Source: an uncultured Corynebacterium sp. (GTDB taxonomy: Bacteria > Actinomycetota > Actinomycetes > Mycobacteriales > Mycobacteriaceae). Taken from it: 14,346 bases of DNA. The notes under the pieces were generated by a model that saw only the letters and a program-made list of their open reading frames with translations, was not told the DNA's origin and ran no database searches. Positions 1 to 6,453 of this stretch are shown here, one piece after another. Numbering within the stretch: position 1 is the first letter of the stretch; the number at the start of each line of letters is the position of its first letter. A program made the translations under genes and the position numbers. Location of the stretch: positions 1 through 14,346 of the forward strand of contig NZ_CAMIFY010000063.1 of NCBI RefSeq assembly GCF_946222985.1, in the 5' to 3' direction.

Positions 1-27
1 ACTCCCCACTCCCCACTCCCCACTCCC
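1..27. repeat. 7-bp tandem repeat (ACTCCCC) at window edge
   Basis: Three perfect copies of ACTCCCC and a fourth truncated copy (ACTCCC) run from the first base up to just before the ribosome binding site of the next gene. The array may extend left beyond the window. It lies in the 5' leader or promoter region of the PPA1309-family gene, so a change in copy number could alter spacing there. This is inferred only from position. Confidence 0.85.
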
Positions 28-46
28 ACCAAGAAAGGCGACACCC

Positions 47-607
47 ATGCCCGACGCCCGTGCACTGTCCCCGCAGGCCCTCAACCGCGCCGTCCGCGAG
101 GCCGTCGATTTCGTCCACGCCGAAGGCTGGGACGCGCCGCCGACGTTGTTCGCGCTGGTGCCCACGGAGCTCGTCGCCGACGCCCTCGACCCGGAGCTGC
201 TCGACGAGTCGCCGTTGACGGTCGTGGTCCAGGAGGAGCTGCCGGAGGGCATCGACGGTGGTTCGCCGGAGTTGTCGGACTTCATCGCCCGGACGACGTG
301 GCCCGATGGCGTCGTCGGTGCGGTGCTCGCGCAGGAGATCCTGATCGTCGCCCCCGAGGACGCCGACGCCGTCGAGGGCCTGTCGCTCGACGAGATCCGT
401 GCGTCGGCCGACGGCGCCGCGCGCCAGGCCCGACTCTTCACGGGAGTGCTTGACGACGGCCCCTCCCTCACCCTGATCCAGCCCCGCCCCACCGAGGCCG
501 AGTTGGCGGCCAAGGGGCCGTTCGCCGAGGATGACGTCGAGCTCCGCGCCGGCGACGGGCTCGCCGACGGCGTCGTCGGGGCACTGCAGTCGACGTTCCA
601 GTCCTGA
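47..607 (+). CDS. PPA1309 family protein (conserved actinobacterial, function unknown)
   Basis: This 186-residue acidic soluble protein has no signal peptide or membrane segment. Its overall pattern matches the actinobacterial PPA1309 family: an N-terminal helix with ALNRAVREAVDFV, then a WDAPPTLFALVPT segment around residues 28-42, a central LSDFIARTTWPDGVVGAVL stretch around 76-95, and a C-terminal half with RQARLFTGVLDDGPSLTLI. The family has no established biochemical function, and I assign none. The ATG at 47 is preceded by AAGAAAGG at about 8 bases, which supports this start. The gene stands alone on its strand, about 260 bases before the next gene, and I see no obvious terminator behind it. 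In relatives the family often sits near a UPF0182 membrane protein, but that neighbour would lie outside this window. Confidence 0.7.
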   Translation: MPDARALSPQALNRAVREAVDFVHAEGWDAPPTLFALVPTELVADALDPELLDESPLTVVVQEELPEGIDGGSPELSDFIARTTWPDGVVGAVLAQEILIVAPEDADAVEGLSLDEIRASADGAARQARLFTGVLDDGPSLTLIQPRPTEAELAAKGPFAEDDVELRAGDGLADGVVGALQSTFQS

Positions 608-715
608 GTCGCCGCACTACCCTGCGCGACCCTCACGACGCCCCATCTTCCCCGTGCGCCCCACCGGCACCTCGTACCACATGCACGCCGACTGCAATGA
701 ATTTCCGCGGGCGTG

Positions 716-760
716 TTGACTTCATTCGGCAAAACGTGTTGGATAACGCTGAGATAACGA
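716..760 (+). promoter_or_regulatory. Possible promoter and direct repeat upstream of the SGNH hydrolase
   Basis: TTGACT at 716-721 is a good -35 box. TTGGAT at 739-744, 17 bases further on, is a weak -10. The heptamer GATAACG occurs twice, at 742-748 and 753-759, spaced 11 bases apart (about one helical turn), over the expected start of transcription. It could be a regulator site. The leader to the ATG would be about 120 bases. The -35 is seen directly; the rest is inference. Confidence 0.35.
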
Positions 761-869
761 CGCGGCGAAGGGTTCGGGACCCCGAGGCCGGCCGCGGTCG
801 TCGCAAAGCAACTGTCGCCGCACCCGGGCCACGCCCGGGGCCGCACCACCACGAACGAGGTATCCACGA

Positions 870-1709
870 ATGAAGTCGACCATGACCCGCCGCATCCTGG
901 CCACCACCGCCGCCGTGCTCACCGCCGGCTCCGCCCTCATCGCGGGCAACGCCGCGTCGGCCAACCCCAACGGCGAGTACGTGGCCTTCGGCGACTCCTT
1001 CGTGGCCAACCCCGGCGCCACCGACGAAGCCAACGGCACCGGCCGCCTCGGCGCCGTCTGCCCGGTGTCCACCACCAACGTCGGCCACAACGTCGCCGCG
1101 CAGCTGGAGATGCAGCTGCACGACTACACCTGCAACGGCACCGTCGCCTACGTCCCCACCACCCCGAAGACGCTGGGCGGCTACGTCGAGACCGCCATCC
1201 AGAACGGCCACGTCAACGGAAACACCAAGCTGATCACCATCGCCATCGGCGCCAACGACGCCATGCAGACGTTCTGGGCACCCGACCAGATCCAGAACGA
1301 CATGTACCACGAGGCGGTCACCGGCTCCATCAACCGCCTGAAGGAGAAGGCTCCCGACGCGCGCGTCATGGTCATCGGCCTGCCCGAGATCGCCTCGCGC
1401 GACGGCGAGCACTACATGTGCCCGGCCAACGTCTTCGGCAATGCCCCGCGCGTGCCGATGGCCCCGGTCCGCGTCGTCGAGGACGCGCTGCAGGCCCGCC
1501 AGTTCAACGCCGCCCAGGCCACGGGCTCGACGTTCATCAACATGAAGGACGTCTCCAACGTCGACGCCGCGATGTGCGGCCCCGACGGCGAGCGCCACGT
1601 CTCCGCGTTCCTGGACACGGACATCGCCAACTACAACATGCCGAACCACCTCACCCACGAGGGTTCCCGCGTCGTCGCCACTCAGGTTGCCAACGCCTAC
1701 CGCGGCTAG
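870..1709 (+). CDS. Secreted SGNH/GDSL-type esterase/lipase
   Basis: The 279-residue precursor begins with a Sec signal peptide: MTRR followed by a hydrophobic run, with likely cleavage after ASA near residue 31. The mature part shows the SGNH blocks. GDS at 41-43 (Ser43 nucleophile) is in the context AFGDSF, GAND at 127-130 carries the oxyanion Asn129, and the C-terminal NHLTHEG gives His260, five residues before Gly265 as in the usual His...Gly block. The Asp normally three residues before the catalytic His is replaced by Met257, so the enzyme may act with a dyad or use another acid. Four cysteines (64, 88, 184, 236) could form two disulfides, as expected outside the cell. It probably hydrolyses ester bonds of envelope or host lipids; the substrate is unknown. 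GAGG lies 9 bases before the ATG. An in-frame ATG at 882 is an alternative start. A terminator follows. Confidence 0.88.
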   Translation: MKSTMTRRILATTAAVLTAGSALIAGNAASANPNGEYVAFGDSFVANPGATDEANGTGRLGAVCPVSTTNVGHNVAAQLEMQLHDYTCNGTVAYVPTTPKTLGGYVETAIQNGHVNGNTKLITIAIGANDAMQTFWAPDQIQNDMYHEAVTGSINRLKEKAPDARVMVIGLPEIASRDGEHYMCPANVFGNAPRVPMAPVRVVEDALQARQFNAAQATGSTFINMKDVSNVDAAMCGPDGERHVSAFLDTDIANYNMPNHLTHEGSRVVATQVANAYRG

Positions 1710-1760
1710 TTCGCGCTGATCGCGGCTGACTCGCGCGTTTGATTCGTGCGGTTGTTTGCG

Positions 1761-1795
1761 GCCGGCTCGTCCCCCACCGGGGCGGGCCGGCTTTT
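1761..1795 (+). terminator. Rho-independent terminator of the SGNH hydrolase gene
   Basis: GCCGGC (1761-1766) pairs with GCCGGC (1786-1791). The stem continues through TCG and CCCC against GGGG and CGG with one bulge, around a short CCACC loop, and is followed by CTTTTGCG. It lies about 50 bases after the hydrolase stop codon on the same strand. Confidence 0.75.
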
Positions 1796-1856
1796 GCGTT
1801 GAACCATTTGCGCGGCACCTTGTGCGCTGCACCTTCTGGGCTGCACCTTGTGCGCT
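1787..1856. repeat. Degenerate 14-bp tandem repeat array, five units
   Basis: Five consecutive 14-base units start at 1787, 1801, 1815, 1829 and 1843. The last three are nearly identical: GCACCTTGTGCGCT, GCACCTTCTGGGCT and GCACCTTGTGCGCT. The first two (CCGGCTTTTGCGTT, GAACCATTTGCGCG) keep only the TT-TGCG core. The first unit contains the T-tract of the preceding terminator. The rest of the gap between the two genes (1857-2049) shows no gene, repeat or clear hairpin. Confidence 0.7.
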
Positions 1857-2049
1857 GGCCGAGGCGCGCCCCGGGCCGGTCGGCGCTGCACCGCTGGGCG
1901 AGCAGACCGGGCTTCGTGCACATGTGATTCCACCCCGCTCGACCGTCGCGGCATCACCGCAGGTGGCGGGCTGCACTCGTGAAGGGCAGGCACCACATCG
2001 GCACGAAGCCGACGGCGCTTGGGGCGGGGCGGGAGCGGGTGGGGGACCG

Positions 2050-2055
2050 TATCGT
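2050..2055 (+). promoter_or_regulatory. Likely -10 box (TATCGT) of a leaderless Nudix mRNA
   Basis: TATCGT fits the actinobacterial TANNNT -10 and ends exactly 8 bases before the ATG at 2064. There is no Shine-Dalgarno sequence in between. Transcription would begin at or next to the A of the start codon. No convincing -35 is present at 16-19 bases upstream, where the sequence is a G-rich run. Confidence 0.5.
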
Positions 2056-2063
2056 CGTAAAGC

Positions 2064-2684
2064 ATGGACGAAGCGCACGCGGACACCGGCACCGTCGAAA
2101 CATGGACGATGTACGACGCCGACCGGATCCCCACCGGAACGACGATGCGCCGGGGCGATGATTTTCGGCCCGGTGAACTGCACGTGGTGGTGCACGTGTG
2201 CATCTTCGACGACGCCGGGCGGATGCTCATCCAGCGTCGCACCGACGACAAGGTCGGCTGGCCGGGGATGTGGGACGTCACCGTCGGCGGCAGCGTCACC
2301 GCCGGTGAGACCAGCGCGCGCGGGGCCGAGCGCGAAGTGTTCGAGGAGCTCGGCATCTGCCTCGACCTGACGGGGCGGCGGCCGAACTTCACCTTCAACT
2401 TCCGCCACGGATTCGACGACTTCTACCTGCTGCGGGCCGCCGATTCCCCTCGCGCCGATCTCCCGCCCGTCGATTCGACCACGCTGGCCATCCCCAACGA
2501 CGAAGTCGCCGACGCCCGCTGGGCCACCCGCGACGAAATCCACGCCCTCCACGCCGACGGGCGGTTCATCCCCTACCGGCCGACGGCGATCGACTTCGTC
2601 TTCGACATGCTCGGCCGCGCCGACATCCTCGACCTCGCCGACGAAGGCGGGCGACCGGGGACGGACGCGGCCGACTTCGGGTGA
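2064..2684 (+). CDS. Nudix hydrolase (YfcD/IDI-like type)
   Basis: This 206-residue soluble protein is predicted to hydrolyse a nucleoside diphosphate linked to another moiety, with a divalent metal. The Nudix box G-x5-E-x7-RE-x2-EE-x-G is perfect at residues 76-98: Gly76, Glu82, then REVFEELGI from Arg90, with metal ligands at Glu91, Glu94 and Glu95. The N-terminal part (ETWTMYDADRIPTG, then GELHVVVHVCIF and MLIQRR, and PGMWDVTVGGSV) resembles the YfcD-like subgroup, which shares a fold with isopentenyl diphosphate isomerase. The true substrate cannot be read from sequence. The ATG at 2064 has no ribosome binding site, but a TANNNT -10 lies 8 bases upstream, so translation is probably leaderless. 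The gene ends 45 bases from the convergent monooxygenase gene. Confidence 0.88.
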   Translation: MDEAHADTGTVETWTMYDADRIPTGTTMRRGDDFRPGELHVVVHVCIFDDAGRMLIQRRTDDKVGWPGMWDVTVGGSVTAGETSARGAEREVFEELGICLDLTGRRPNFTFNFRHGFDDFYLLRAADSPRADLPPVDSTTLAIPNDEVADARWATRDEIHALHADGRFIPYRPTAIDFVFDMLGRADILDLADEGGRPGTDAADFG

Positions 2685-2729
2685 CGGGCCGAGAATGCCG
2701 GATCGGGGCCGGCAGGCGGGACGTGCCGG

Positions 2730-4076
2730 CTAGCCGGTCTGACCGGAGTCGTCGCCGGTCATGCGCGGATCCCGGCCCAACTGCTCGGGCAGCCCGAGGT
2801 TCTCGCGCAGCGTCGAGCCCTTGTAGTCGTTGGGCCGCAGACCACGCCGGCGCAACACGGGCACGACCTGGTCGACGAAGGCATCCATCCCGTCGTGCAG
2901 GTCGTCGATGGTGACGGTGAAACCGTCGGCGGCTCCTTCCCGCACCCATTCCTCCAGCACGTCGGCGATCTGTTCGGCCGTTCCCACGAAGGACGGGGCC
3001 TGGTCCAGGACACCGTGACCGAGGATCTCGTGCGGGGTCCGCCCCTGGCGCGCGAGCTCCACCGCCTGGGCGGCCTGCGGAGCGGGGTGCGGACGCAGGG
3101 CCGCGATCTGGGCTTCGGTGAGCGGCTTGTCCCGGTCGGCGGGATCGAGGCGCTGCCCGAGGAGGCCCGAGAGGTGCGCCAAGCGCTCCTCGATTCCCGC
3201 GGCCTCCTCCAGCACCATGCGTCGCTGGACCGCTTCGTCCAGGGTGGCGCCGACGGTGAGATAGAAGAAGTTGAGGAACTTCACCTCGTCGGCGTCGCGG
3301 CCGGCTTCCACGGCCAGCGAGCGCATGGTCGCGCGATGAGACTTGGCCTGCGCCTTGGACGGGGCATGGGCGATGATGCCGTTGGCGTACTTGGCCGCCG
3401 CCTGCACTCCGAGGCCGCTGGCGAACGGCATGAAGATCACCGGCTGCCCCTGTTCCGACGGCGGGATCTGCAGCGGGCCTCGCGAAGCGACATGGCGCCC
3501 CTGCAGGTTGACCGGCTTGATGTGGGAAGTGTCGGCGAACCGACCGGTGGCCTTGTCGGGCGCACCGGCTTCTCGACCCCAGCTGCCCCACAGGGCCTGG
3601 GTGATCTGAATCGCCTCGTCGAAACGCTCGTACTTGTCCTCCCGCTTCGGAACGGGAAGCCCGTAGTTGGCGAAGGCCTCCGGCTCATAGCTGGGGATGG
3701 CCTGCCAGCCGGCGCGCCCATGGCTCATCGCGTCCAGGGCCCTGATCTGACGGGCGATCGTGTACGGCTCGACGAACGACGTCGACTGCGTGGTGACCAA
3801 GCCGATTCGTTCGGTGGCGGGCGCGATCGCGGCGAGCGTCAAGGTGGGCTCCATCGTCACGATGGGCGGCCCCGACTCGAGATCTCCCCAAATGAACACG
3901 CGGTCCGGGAGGAAGACGTAATCCAACCCGCCGCGCTCGGCGCTCTGGGCCGCGCGCACGATGGTGGAAACATCGGTGTAGGCGTTGGGGTCGGCCTCAG
4001 GCATCCTCCACGCTCCCGGGTGGACGCCGTTCATGGAACCGAGTACTGCACCGAGCAGAAATTCTTTGTCGCTCAT
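2730..4076 (-). CDS. FMN-dependent monooxygenase, NtaA/SnaA/DszA family (luciferase-like)
   Basis: This is a 448-residue bacterial-luciferase-like monooxygenase, the usual length for the nitrilotriacetate/pristinamycin/DBT-sulfone group. It uses FMNH2 supplied by a separate reductase and O2 to oxidise a substrate in the cytoplasm. The family pattern is visible in the N-terminal barrel start (FLLGAVLGSM), GLDYVFLPDR at 50-59, ALDAMSHGRAGW at 113-124, ASRGPLQIPPSEQGQPVIF at 197-215, and the C-terminal TLRENLGLP near 425. Two usually conserved stretches are altered: GWNxVTS reads GWQAIPS (123-129), and the QAG-S-G flavin/phosphate stretch reads MPFASGLG (216-223). This suggests a divergent subgroup with its own substrate. 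GAAGGA lies 6 bases before the ATG at 4076. The flavin reductase gene is 157 bases upstream on the same strand, so both are likely co-transcribed. The substrate (sulfur, nitrogen or chelator compound) is not known. Confidence 0.88.
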   Translation of the reverse strand: MSDKEFLLGAVLGSMNGVHPGAWRMPEADPNAYTDVSTIVRAAQSAERGGLDYVFLPDRVFIWGDLESGPPIVTMEPTLTLAAIAPATERIGLVTTQSTSFVEPYTIARQIRALDAMSHGRAGWQAIPSYEPEAFANYGLPVPKREDKYERFDEAIQITQALWGSWGREAGAPDKATGRFADTSHIKPVNLQGRHVASRGPLQIPPSEQGQPVIFMPFASGLGVQAAAKYANGIIAHAPSKAQAKSHRATMRSLAVEAGRDADEVKFLNFFYLTVGATLDEAVQRRMVLEEAAGIEERLAHLSGLLGQRLDPADRDKPLTEAQIAALRPHPAPQAAQAVELARQGRTPHEILGHGVLDQAPSFVGTAEQIADVLEEWVREGAADGFTVTIDDLHDGMDAFVDQVVPVLRRRGLRPNDYKGSTLRENLGLPEQLGRDPRMTGDDSGQTG

Positions 4077-4190
4077 GAGTGATCCTTCGTTGGTGGACGC
4101 CGGCTCCGGACGGGTCGGCGTTGATGAAAGGTGAATGTGAGGGGTTTGGAACCGCGGCTCGCGAACTGCTCCGGGAGGGGCGGGAGCCGG

Positions 4191-4231
4191 CCCCGGGGGA
4201 AGTTCGTCCCGGGAGGGGAGCTCGTCCCGGG
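4191..4231 (-). repeat. Tandem GC-rich stem-loops between reductase and monooxygenase genes
   Basis: Two near-identical 13-mers, AGTTCGTCCCGGG (4201-4213) and AGCTCGTCCCGGG (4219-4231), lie 18 bases apart, directly after the reductase stop codon. Read on the minus strand, CCCGGG blocks can pair with each other and with CCCCGGGG at 4191-4198, giving alternative stem-loops. There is no T-tract behind them, so they look more like an mRNA processing or stability element than a terminator. This is inference from the base pairing. Confidence 0.45.
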
Positions 4232-4233
4232 GG

Positions 4234-4776
4234 TCAGCGAGCAGCGGTCCGGGGCTTCAGGGACCTGATCTCTCCGCCATGCCACACCAGCGGTTCGGAA
4301 TCCGGGTCGCTCGCCAGTGCGTGAACCCGCAGGAGAATGACATCGTGATCTCCGGCGCGAATCTCGGAGTGGACGCTGCACTCCAACCACGCGGCCGCGC
4401 CGGCGATCAAGCGGGCCCCGCTCGGGGAAGTCGCGGTCGACAGCCCGGCGAACCGTTCCTTGCGGGCCGACGTCGAGGCGAGCCGCATCACGGCTTCGTC
4501 GTGCTCCTCTCCCAGCACGGACACCCCGAGCCGAGGCCGGTCGCGCAACCGGGGCCAACTGGTCGACGTGTGCTGGACGGCGAAAAGCACCAAGGGCGGA
4601 TCGAGAGAGATGCCGACCTGGAAAGAAGAGGCCACCACGACCACCGCTTCACCATCAACGTCGGCGGAAACCGCAGCGACCCCGGAGGGGAACCGCGCGA
4701 AAACGTGGCGGAGCAGGGTGTGGTCATCGCCGTGGTCGGACAGCGGTGGAATCGAAGTCTTCACGTCGAGGGACAT
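4234..4776 (-). CDS. Flavin reductase (FMN reductase domain, two-component monooxygenase partner)
   Basis: This 180-residue protein has the flavin-reductase-like split-barrel fold. It is predicted to reduce FMN with NAD(P)H and hand FMNH2 to the monooxygenase encoded next in the operon. Visible family landmarks are FARFPSGVAAVSA at 26-38, ASSFQVGISLDPPLVLFA at 49-66, LGVSVLGEEH at 83-92, GDHDVILLRV at 142-151 and PLVWHGGEIRSL at 162-173. There is no signal peptide or membrane segment. The frame is open for 160 codons further upstream, but the ATG at 4776 has AGGAG five bases ahead, and the domain starts shortly after it. The gene is divergent from a TetR gene whose likely operator overlaps this gene's promoter. 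Confidence 0.85.
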   Translation of the reverse strand: MSLDVKTSIPPLSDHGDDHTLLRHVFARFPSGVAAVSADVDGEAVVVVASSFQVGISLDPPLVLFAVQHTSTSWPRLRDRPRLGVSVLGEEHDEAVMRLASTSARKERFAGLSTATSPSGARLIAGAAAWLECSVHSEIRAGDHDVILLRVHALASDPDSEPLVWHGGEIRSLKPRTAAR

Positions 4777-4869
4777 CGTTCTCCTACGAGGCAGGTGGGT
4801 GGCCGGGCGAGCATCGAATGCCGGGTCCCGCGCTGCCCTTCGAAATCGTCTGGATGATGCGCGGAGGGG

Positions 4870-4934
4870 ATCTCCGTTTCGCCAAAGCGAGCCTACGGAG
4901 ATAGCCTCCGTTTCGCCAAGGAGGTAGTCTCCGG
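4870..4934 (-). promoter_or_regulatory. Reductase/monooxygenase promoter with embedded TetR operator candidate
   Basis: On the minus strand, TTGGCG (4914-4919) and TAGGCT (4890-4895) form a -35/-10 pair with an 18-base spacer. The spacer holds the palindrome ACGGAG-ATAGC-CTCCGT (4895-4911). A third half-site CTCCGT lies at 4872-4877 and a fourth partial one, CTCCGG, at 4929-4934. The first and second CTCCGT are part of a 14-base direct repeat, CTCCGTTTCGCCAA, at 4872-4885 and 4906-4919. ATCTCCGT (4870-4877) also pairs with ACGGAGAT (4895-4902). A repressor bound here would block the promoter. The regulator is probably the adjacent divergent TetR protein, which is inferred from position. The leader to the reductase ATG is about 107 bases. 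Confidence 0.65.
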
Positions 4935-4958
4935 ATTGTCGAAGGAAGGCAGATTGAG

Positions 4959-5558
4959 ATGACCACCGAAGCAGGAGCCGCACCCAGGACCCGCGCAGAC
5001 AAGGAGCGCAACCGCAACCACATCCTCGAAGTCGCCGAGGAGTTTTTCGGCGAACGAGGAGTCGGCGGCTCCCTGGATGCAATCGCCAAGCGCGCCGGCG
5101 TCGGGCCCGGCACGCTGTACCGGCACTTTCCGAGCCGCGAGGACCTCTTGGCCGCCTTGCTGCAGGCCCGTTTCGACGAGCTGTTCGCTCGCCGCGAGAG
5201 CATCCGTCACGAGCAGGAGGACTCGAGCACAGCCCTGGAACGGTGGATCGACGCACTCGGCGACTACGTCACCGCCTTCGACGGCCTGCCCGACCCATTG
5301 CGCACGGCTCTGTCGGAGGAGGCCTCTCCCCTGTCGATCAGTTGCGAACACATCGTCGCCGCGACGGACGAGTTCCTCACCGCCGCACAGCAAGACGGCA
5401 GCGCTCGGCCGTGGGTGCGCAGTCGCGACCTGGTCCTGAGCGTGCTGTCCACCGCGTGGGTGCGGGGCGCCGCCCTCGCCGACGAAACCACGGTGCGAGA
5501 CCTGACCGCCCTTCAGCGGTCGGGATGGCAGACGGCCGCCGCCGACGAGCACCGGTGA
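4959..5558 (+). CDS. TetR/AcrR family transcriptional regulator (divergent from the monooxygenase unit)
   Basis: This 199-residue cytoplasmic DNA-binding protein has the TetR helix-turn-helix at about residues 21-67. NHILEVAEEFFGERG begins helix 1, SLDAIAKRAGVGPGTLYRHF (38-57) is the helix-turn-helix, and SREDLLAALL starts helix 4. The C-terminal part is all-helical and presumably binds a small ligand and dimerises. GAAGGAAGG lies about 9 bases before the ATG. The gene is divergent from the flavin reductase gene, with repeated CTCCGT/ACGGAG half-sites between them. It therefore most likely represses itself and the monooxygenase operon until an inducer, perhaps the substrate, arrives. The role is inferred from layout; the family assignment is secure. 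The gene is tail-to-tail with ssrA. Confidence 0.93.
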   Translation: MTTEAGAAPRTRADKERNRNHILEVAEEFFGERGVGGSLDAIAKRAGVGPGTLYRHFPSREDLLAALLQARFDELFARRESIRHEQEDSSTALERWIDALGDYVTAFDGLPDPLRTALSEEASPLSISCEHIVAATDEFLTAAQQDGSARPWVRSRDLVLSVLSTAWVRGAALADETTVRDLTALQRSGWQTAAADEHR

Positions 5559-5595
5559 CCGCCCGCTAAGTTCCCACGCCCCCGAACATGACGAA

Positions 5596-5623
5596 ACCCG
5601 CCCATCGTTTCCGATGAGCGGGT
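5596..5623 (-). terminator. Rho-independent terminator of ssrA
   Basis: Read on the minus strand, ACCCGCTCATCG (5612-5623) pairs with CGATGGGCGGGT (5596-5607) over 12 base pairs. There is one U-G wobble and a GAAA tetraloop, followed by TTTCGT. On the plus strand the wobble becomes a C-A mismatch, so the hairpin favours termination of ssrA. It may also serve the convergent TetR gene. Confidence 0.85.
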
Positions 5624-5629
5624 CTCCCG

Positions 5630-6002
5630 TGGAGCCGCCGGGAATTGAACCCGGGTCCTCCGCCACCTCGCCAGGGCTTCTCCGTGCGCAGTTCGCACGT
5701 GGTCTCTGCTCGGCCCTCCGGTTCAGTCGAACATGACCGGATGACGGGCCCAGTCGCAAGTGAGTGTCCCCGCCGACCCTTGCGACCAAGTCGGCGAGCG
5801 AGCCCCACTAAACGATGCCAGGGTCCGGATCAGAGGCCTACCCGGTCTGACAGACACGCGGTCGCTGCTTAGGCAGCGAGGGCGTAGTCGCGCTGAGTAT
5901 TCTCGGCGCTTAATTGGTTGCTGCGACGCTTGCGGTGGTCTCCAGCCTTCACCGGCACGCTTCCCCTGGCTCAATGTACGGAGTCGAAACCAGGTCGGCC
6001 CC
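5630..6002 (-). ncRNA. ssrA: tmRNA (transfer-messenger RNA), one-piece, tag AENTQRDYALAA
   Basis: The 373-base RNA starts GGGGCCGACCTGGTTTCGAC at 6002, the usual tmRNA 5' motif. It ends with the T-arm GGGTTCAATTCCC and the acceptor strand CGGCTCC plus A. The 5' GGGGCCG pairs with the 3' CGGCUCC over seven base pairs (one G-U). The base after the discriminator A5630 starts CGG, so CCA is not encoded and must be added enzymatically. The tag reading frame runs from 5907 down to the TAA at 5869-5871 and encodes AENTQRDYALAA, ending in the degradation signal ALAA. Its Ala GCC codon at 5905-5907 is the likely resume codon. With SmpB the RNA enters stalled ribosomes, adds the tag and releases them. 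Promoter and terminator are both visible. The SmpB gene lies upstream on the same strand but is separated by another gene. Confidence 0.97.
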
Positions 6003-6027
6003 TTACAACGCCCGCCGGACGGGATGC

Positions 6028-6055
6028 GTCTTACTGTGTCCGGCAGGACTGTCAA
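6028..6055 (-). promoter_or_regulatory. ssrA promoter
   Basis: On the minus strand a perfect -35 TTGACA (6050-6055) and a -10 TAAGAC (6028-6033) are separated by 16 bases. The expected start is about 20 bases before the mature tmRNA 5' end, which leaves a short precursor for RNase P to remove. Confidence 0.7.
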
Positions 6056-6131
6056 GGTTATCTCGGCCAGCCGAACGGGGTCAAGCCCTAGACCAGCAAC
6101 CCGGCGGCTTCGCAACTATCGCCTGGTTGAG

Positions 6132-6272
6132 TCACCGCACGGTCAGACGCACGTGGTTCCAAAACTCGACGCCGGCGACTTTGGCGTCAGCCAACTCTCC
6201 AGTGGCTTCGAGGAACTGCGCCGTGCCGCCCAGTATCTTCCGCAACACCGAAAAGCGATCCGCTGCGGCCAC
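6132..6272 (-). other. Possible small or remnant reading frame upstream of ssrA (46 codons from GTG)
   Basis: The 450 bases between ssrA and the DUF4230-like gene contain no convincing gene. The most protein-like frame is on the minus strand, ending with TGA at 6132-6134. It reads ADRFSVLRKILGG, then AQFLEATGELADAKVAGVEF, then WNHVRLTVR, with third-position GC of roughly 78 percent over its last 60 codons. A GTG at 6270-6272 preceded by AGAAAG could start a 46-residue protein. The frame stays open for about 60 more codons upstream, without an ATG and with poorer codon use, so a decayed 3' end of a gene is equally possible. I do not recognise the family. The opposite strand is also open across this stretch (its frame includes ELRRAAQYLPQHRKA), so strand is uncertain. 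Confidence 0.22.
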
Positions 6273-6453
6273 ACTCGCTTTCTGGCGGACCCGGAAGGAG
6301 AGCCGGGAGCCGTGACCGAGGAATACAGGGCTCGCTCCATGCGGTTCAACATCACCCCACCATGGGTGCGTTCGTGAGCTCGCTGCAGTGGCTCTACCGC
6401 TGAAGTGAGGACCCGTTGACCGACCTGAACGCCGTCATCGAAAACGACGTGGC

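Noticed and set aside
633..2552. A 639-codon open frame on the minus strand
   Set aside because: It runs opposite to the SGNH hydrolase and the Nudix gene, both with clear motifs. Its product is repetitive Gly/Val/Asp/Arg-rich sequence typical of an antisense shadow in GC-rich DNA.
2895..4082. A 395-codon plus-strand open frame opposite the monooxygenase
   Set aside because: It is antisense to a well-conserved luciferase-like monooxygenase and shows no domain of its own.
5630..5660. ssrA 3' end as an attachment site of an integrated element
   Set aside because: No duplicate of the tmRNA 3' end and no integrase gene is seen in the window.
5760..6377. Plus-strand open frames of 205 and 133 codons across the ssrA region
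   Set aside because: Their first halves are antisense to tmRNA, which has a complete structure, tag, promoter and terminator. The second half may be real on one strand but cannot be decided, and is described with the remnant frame.
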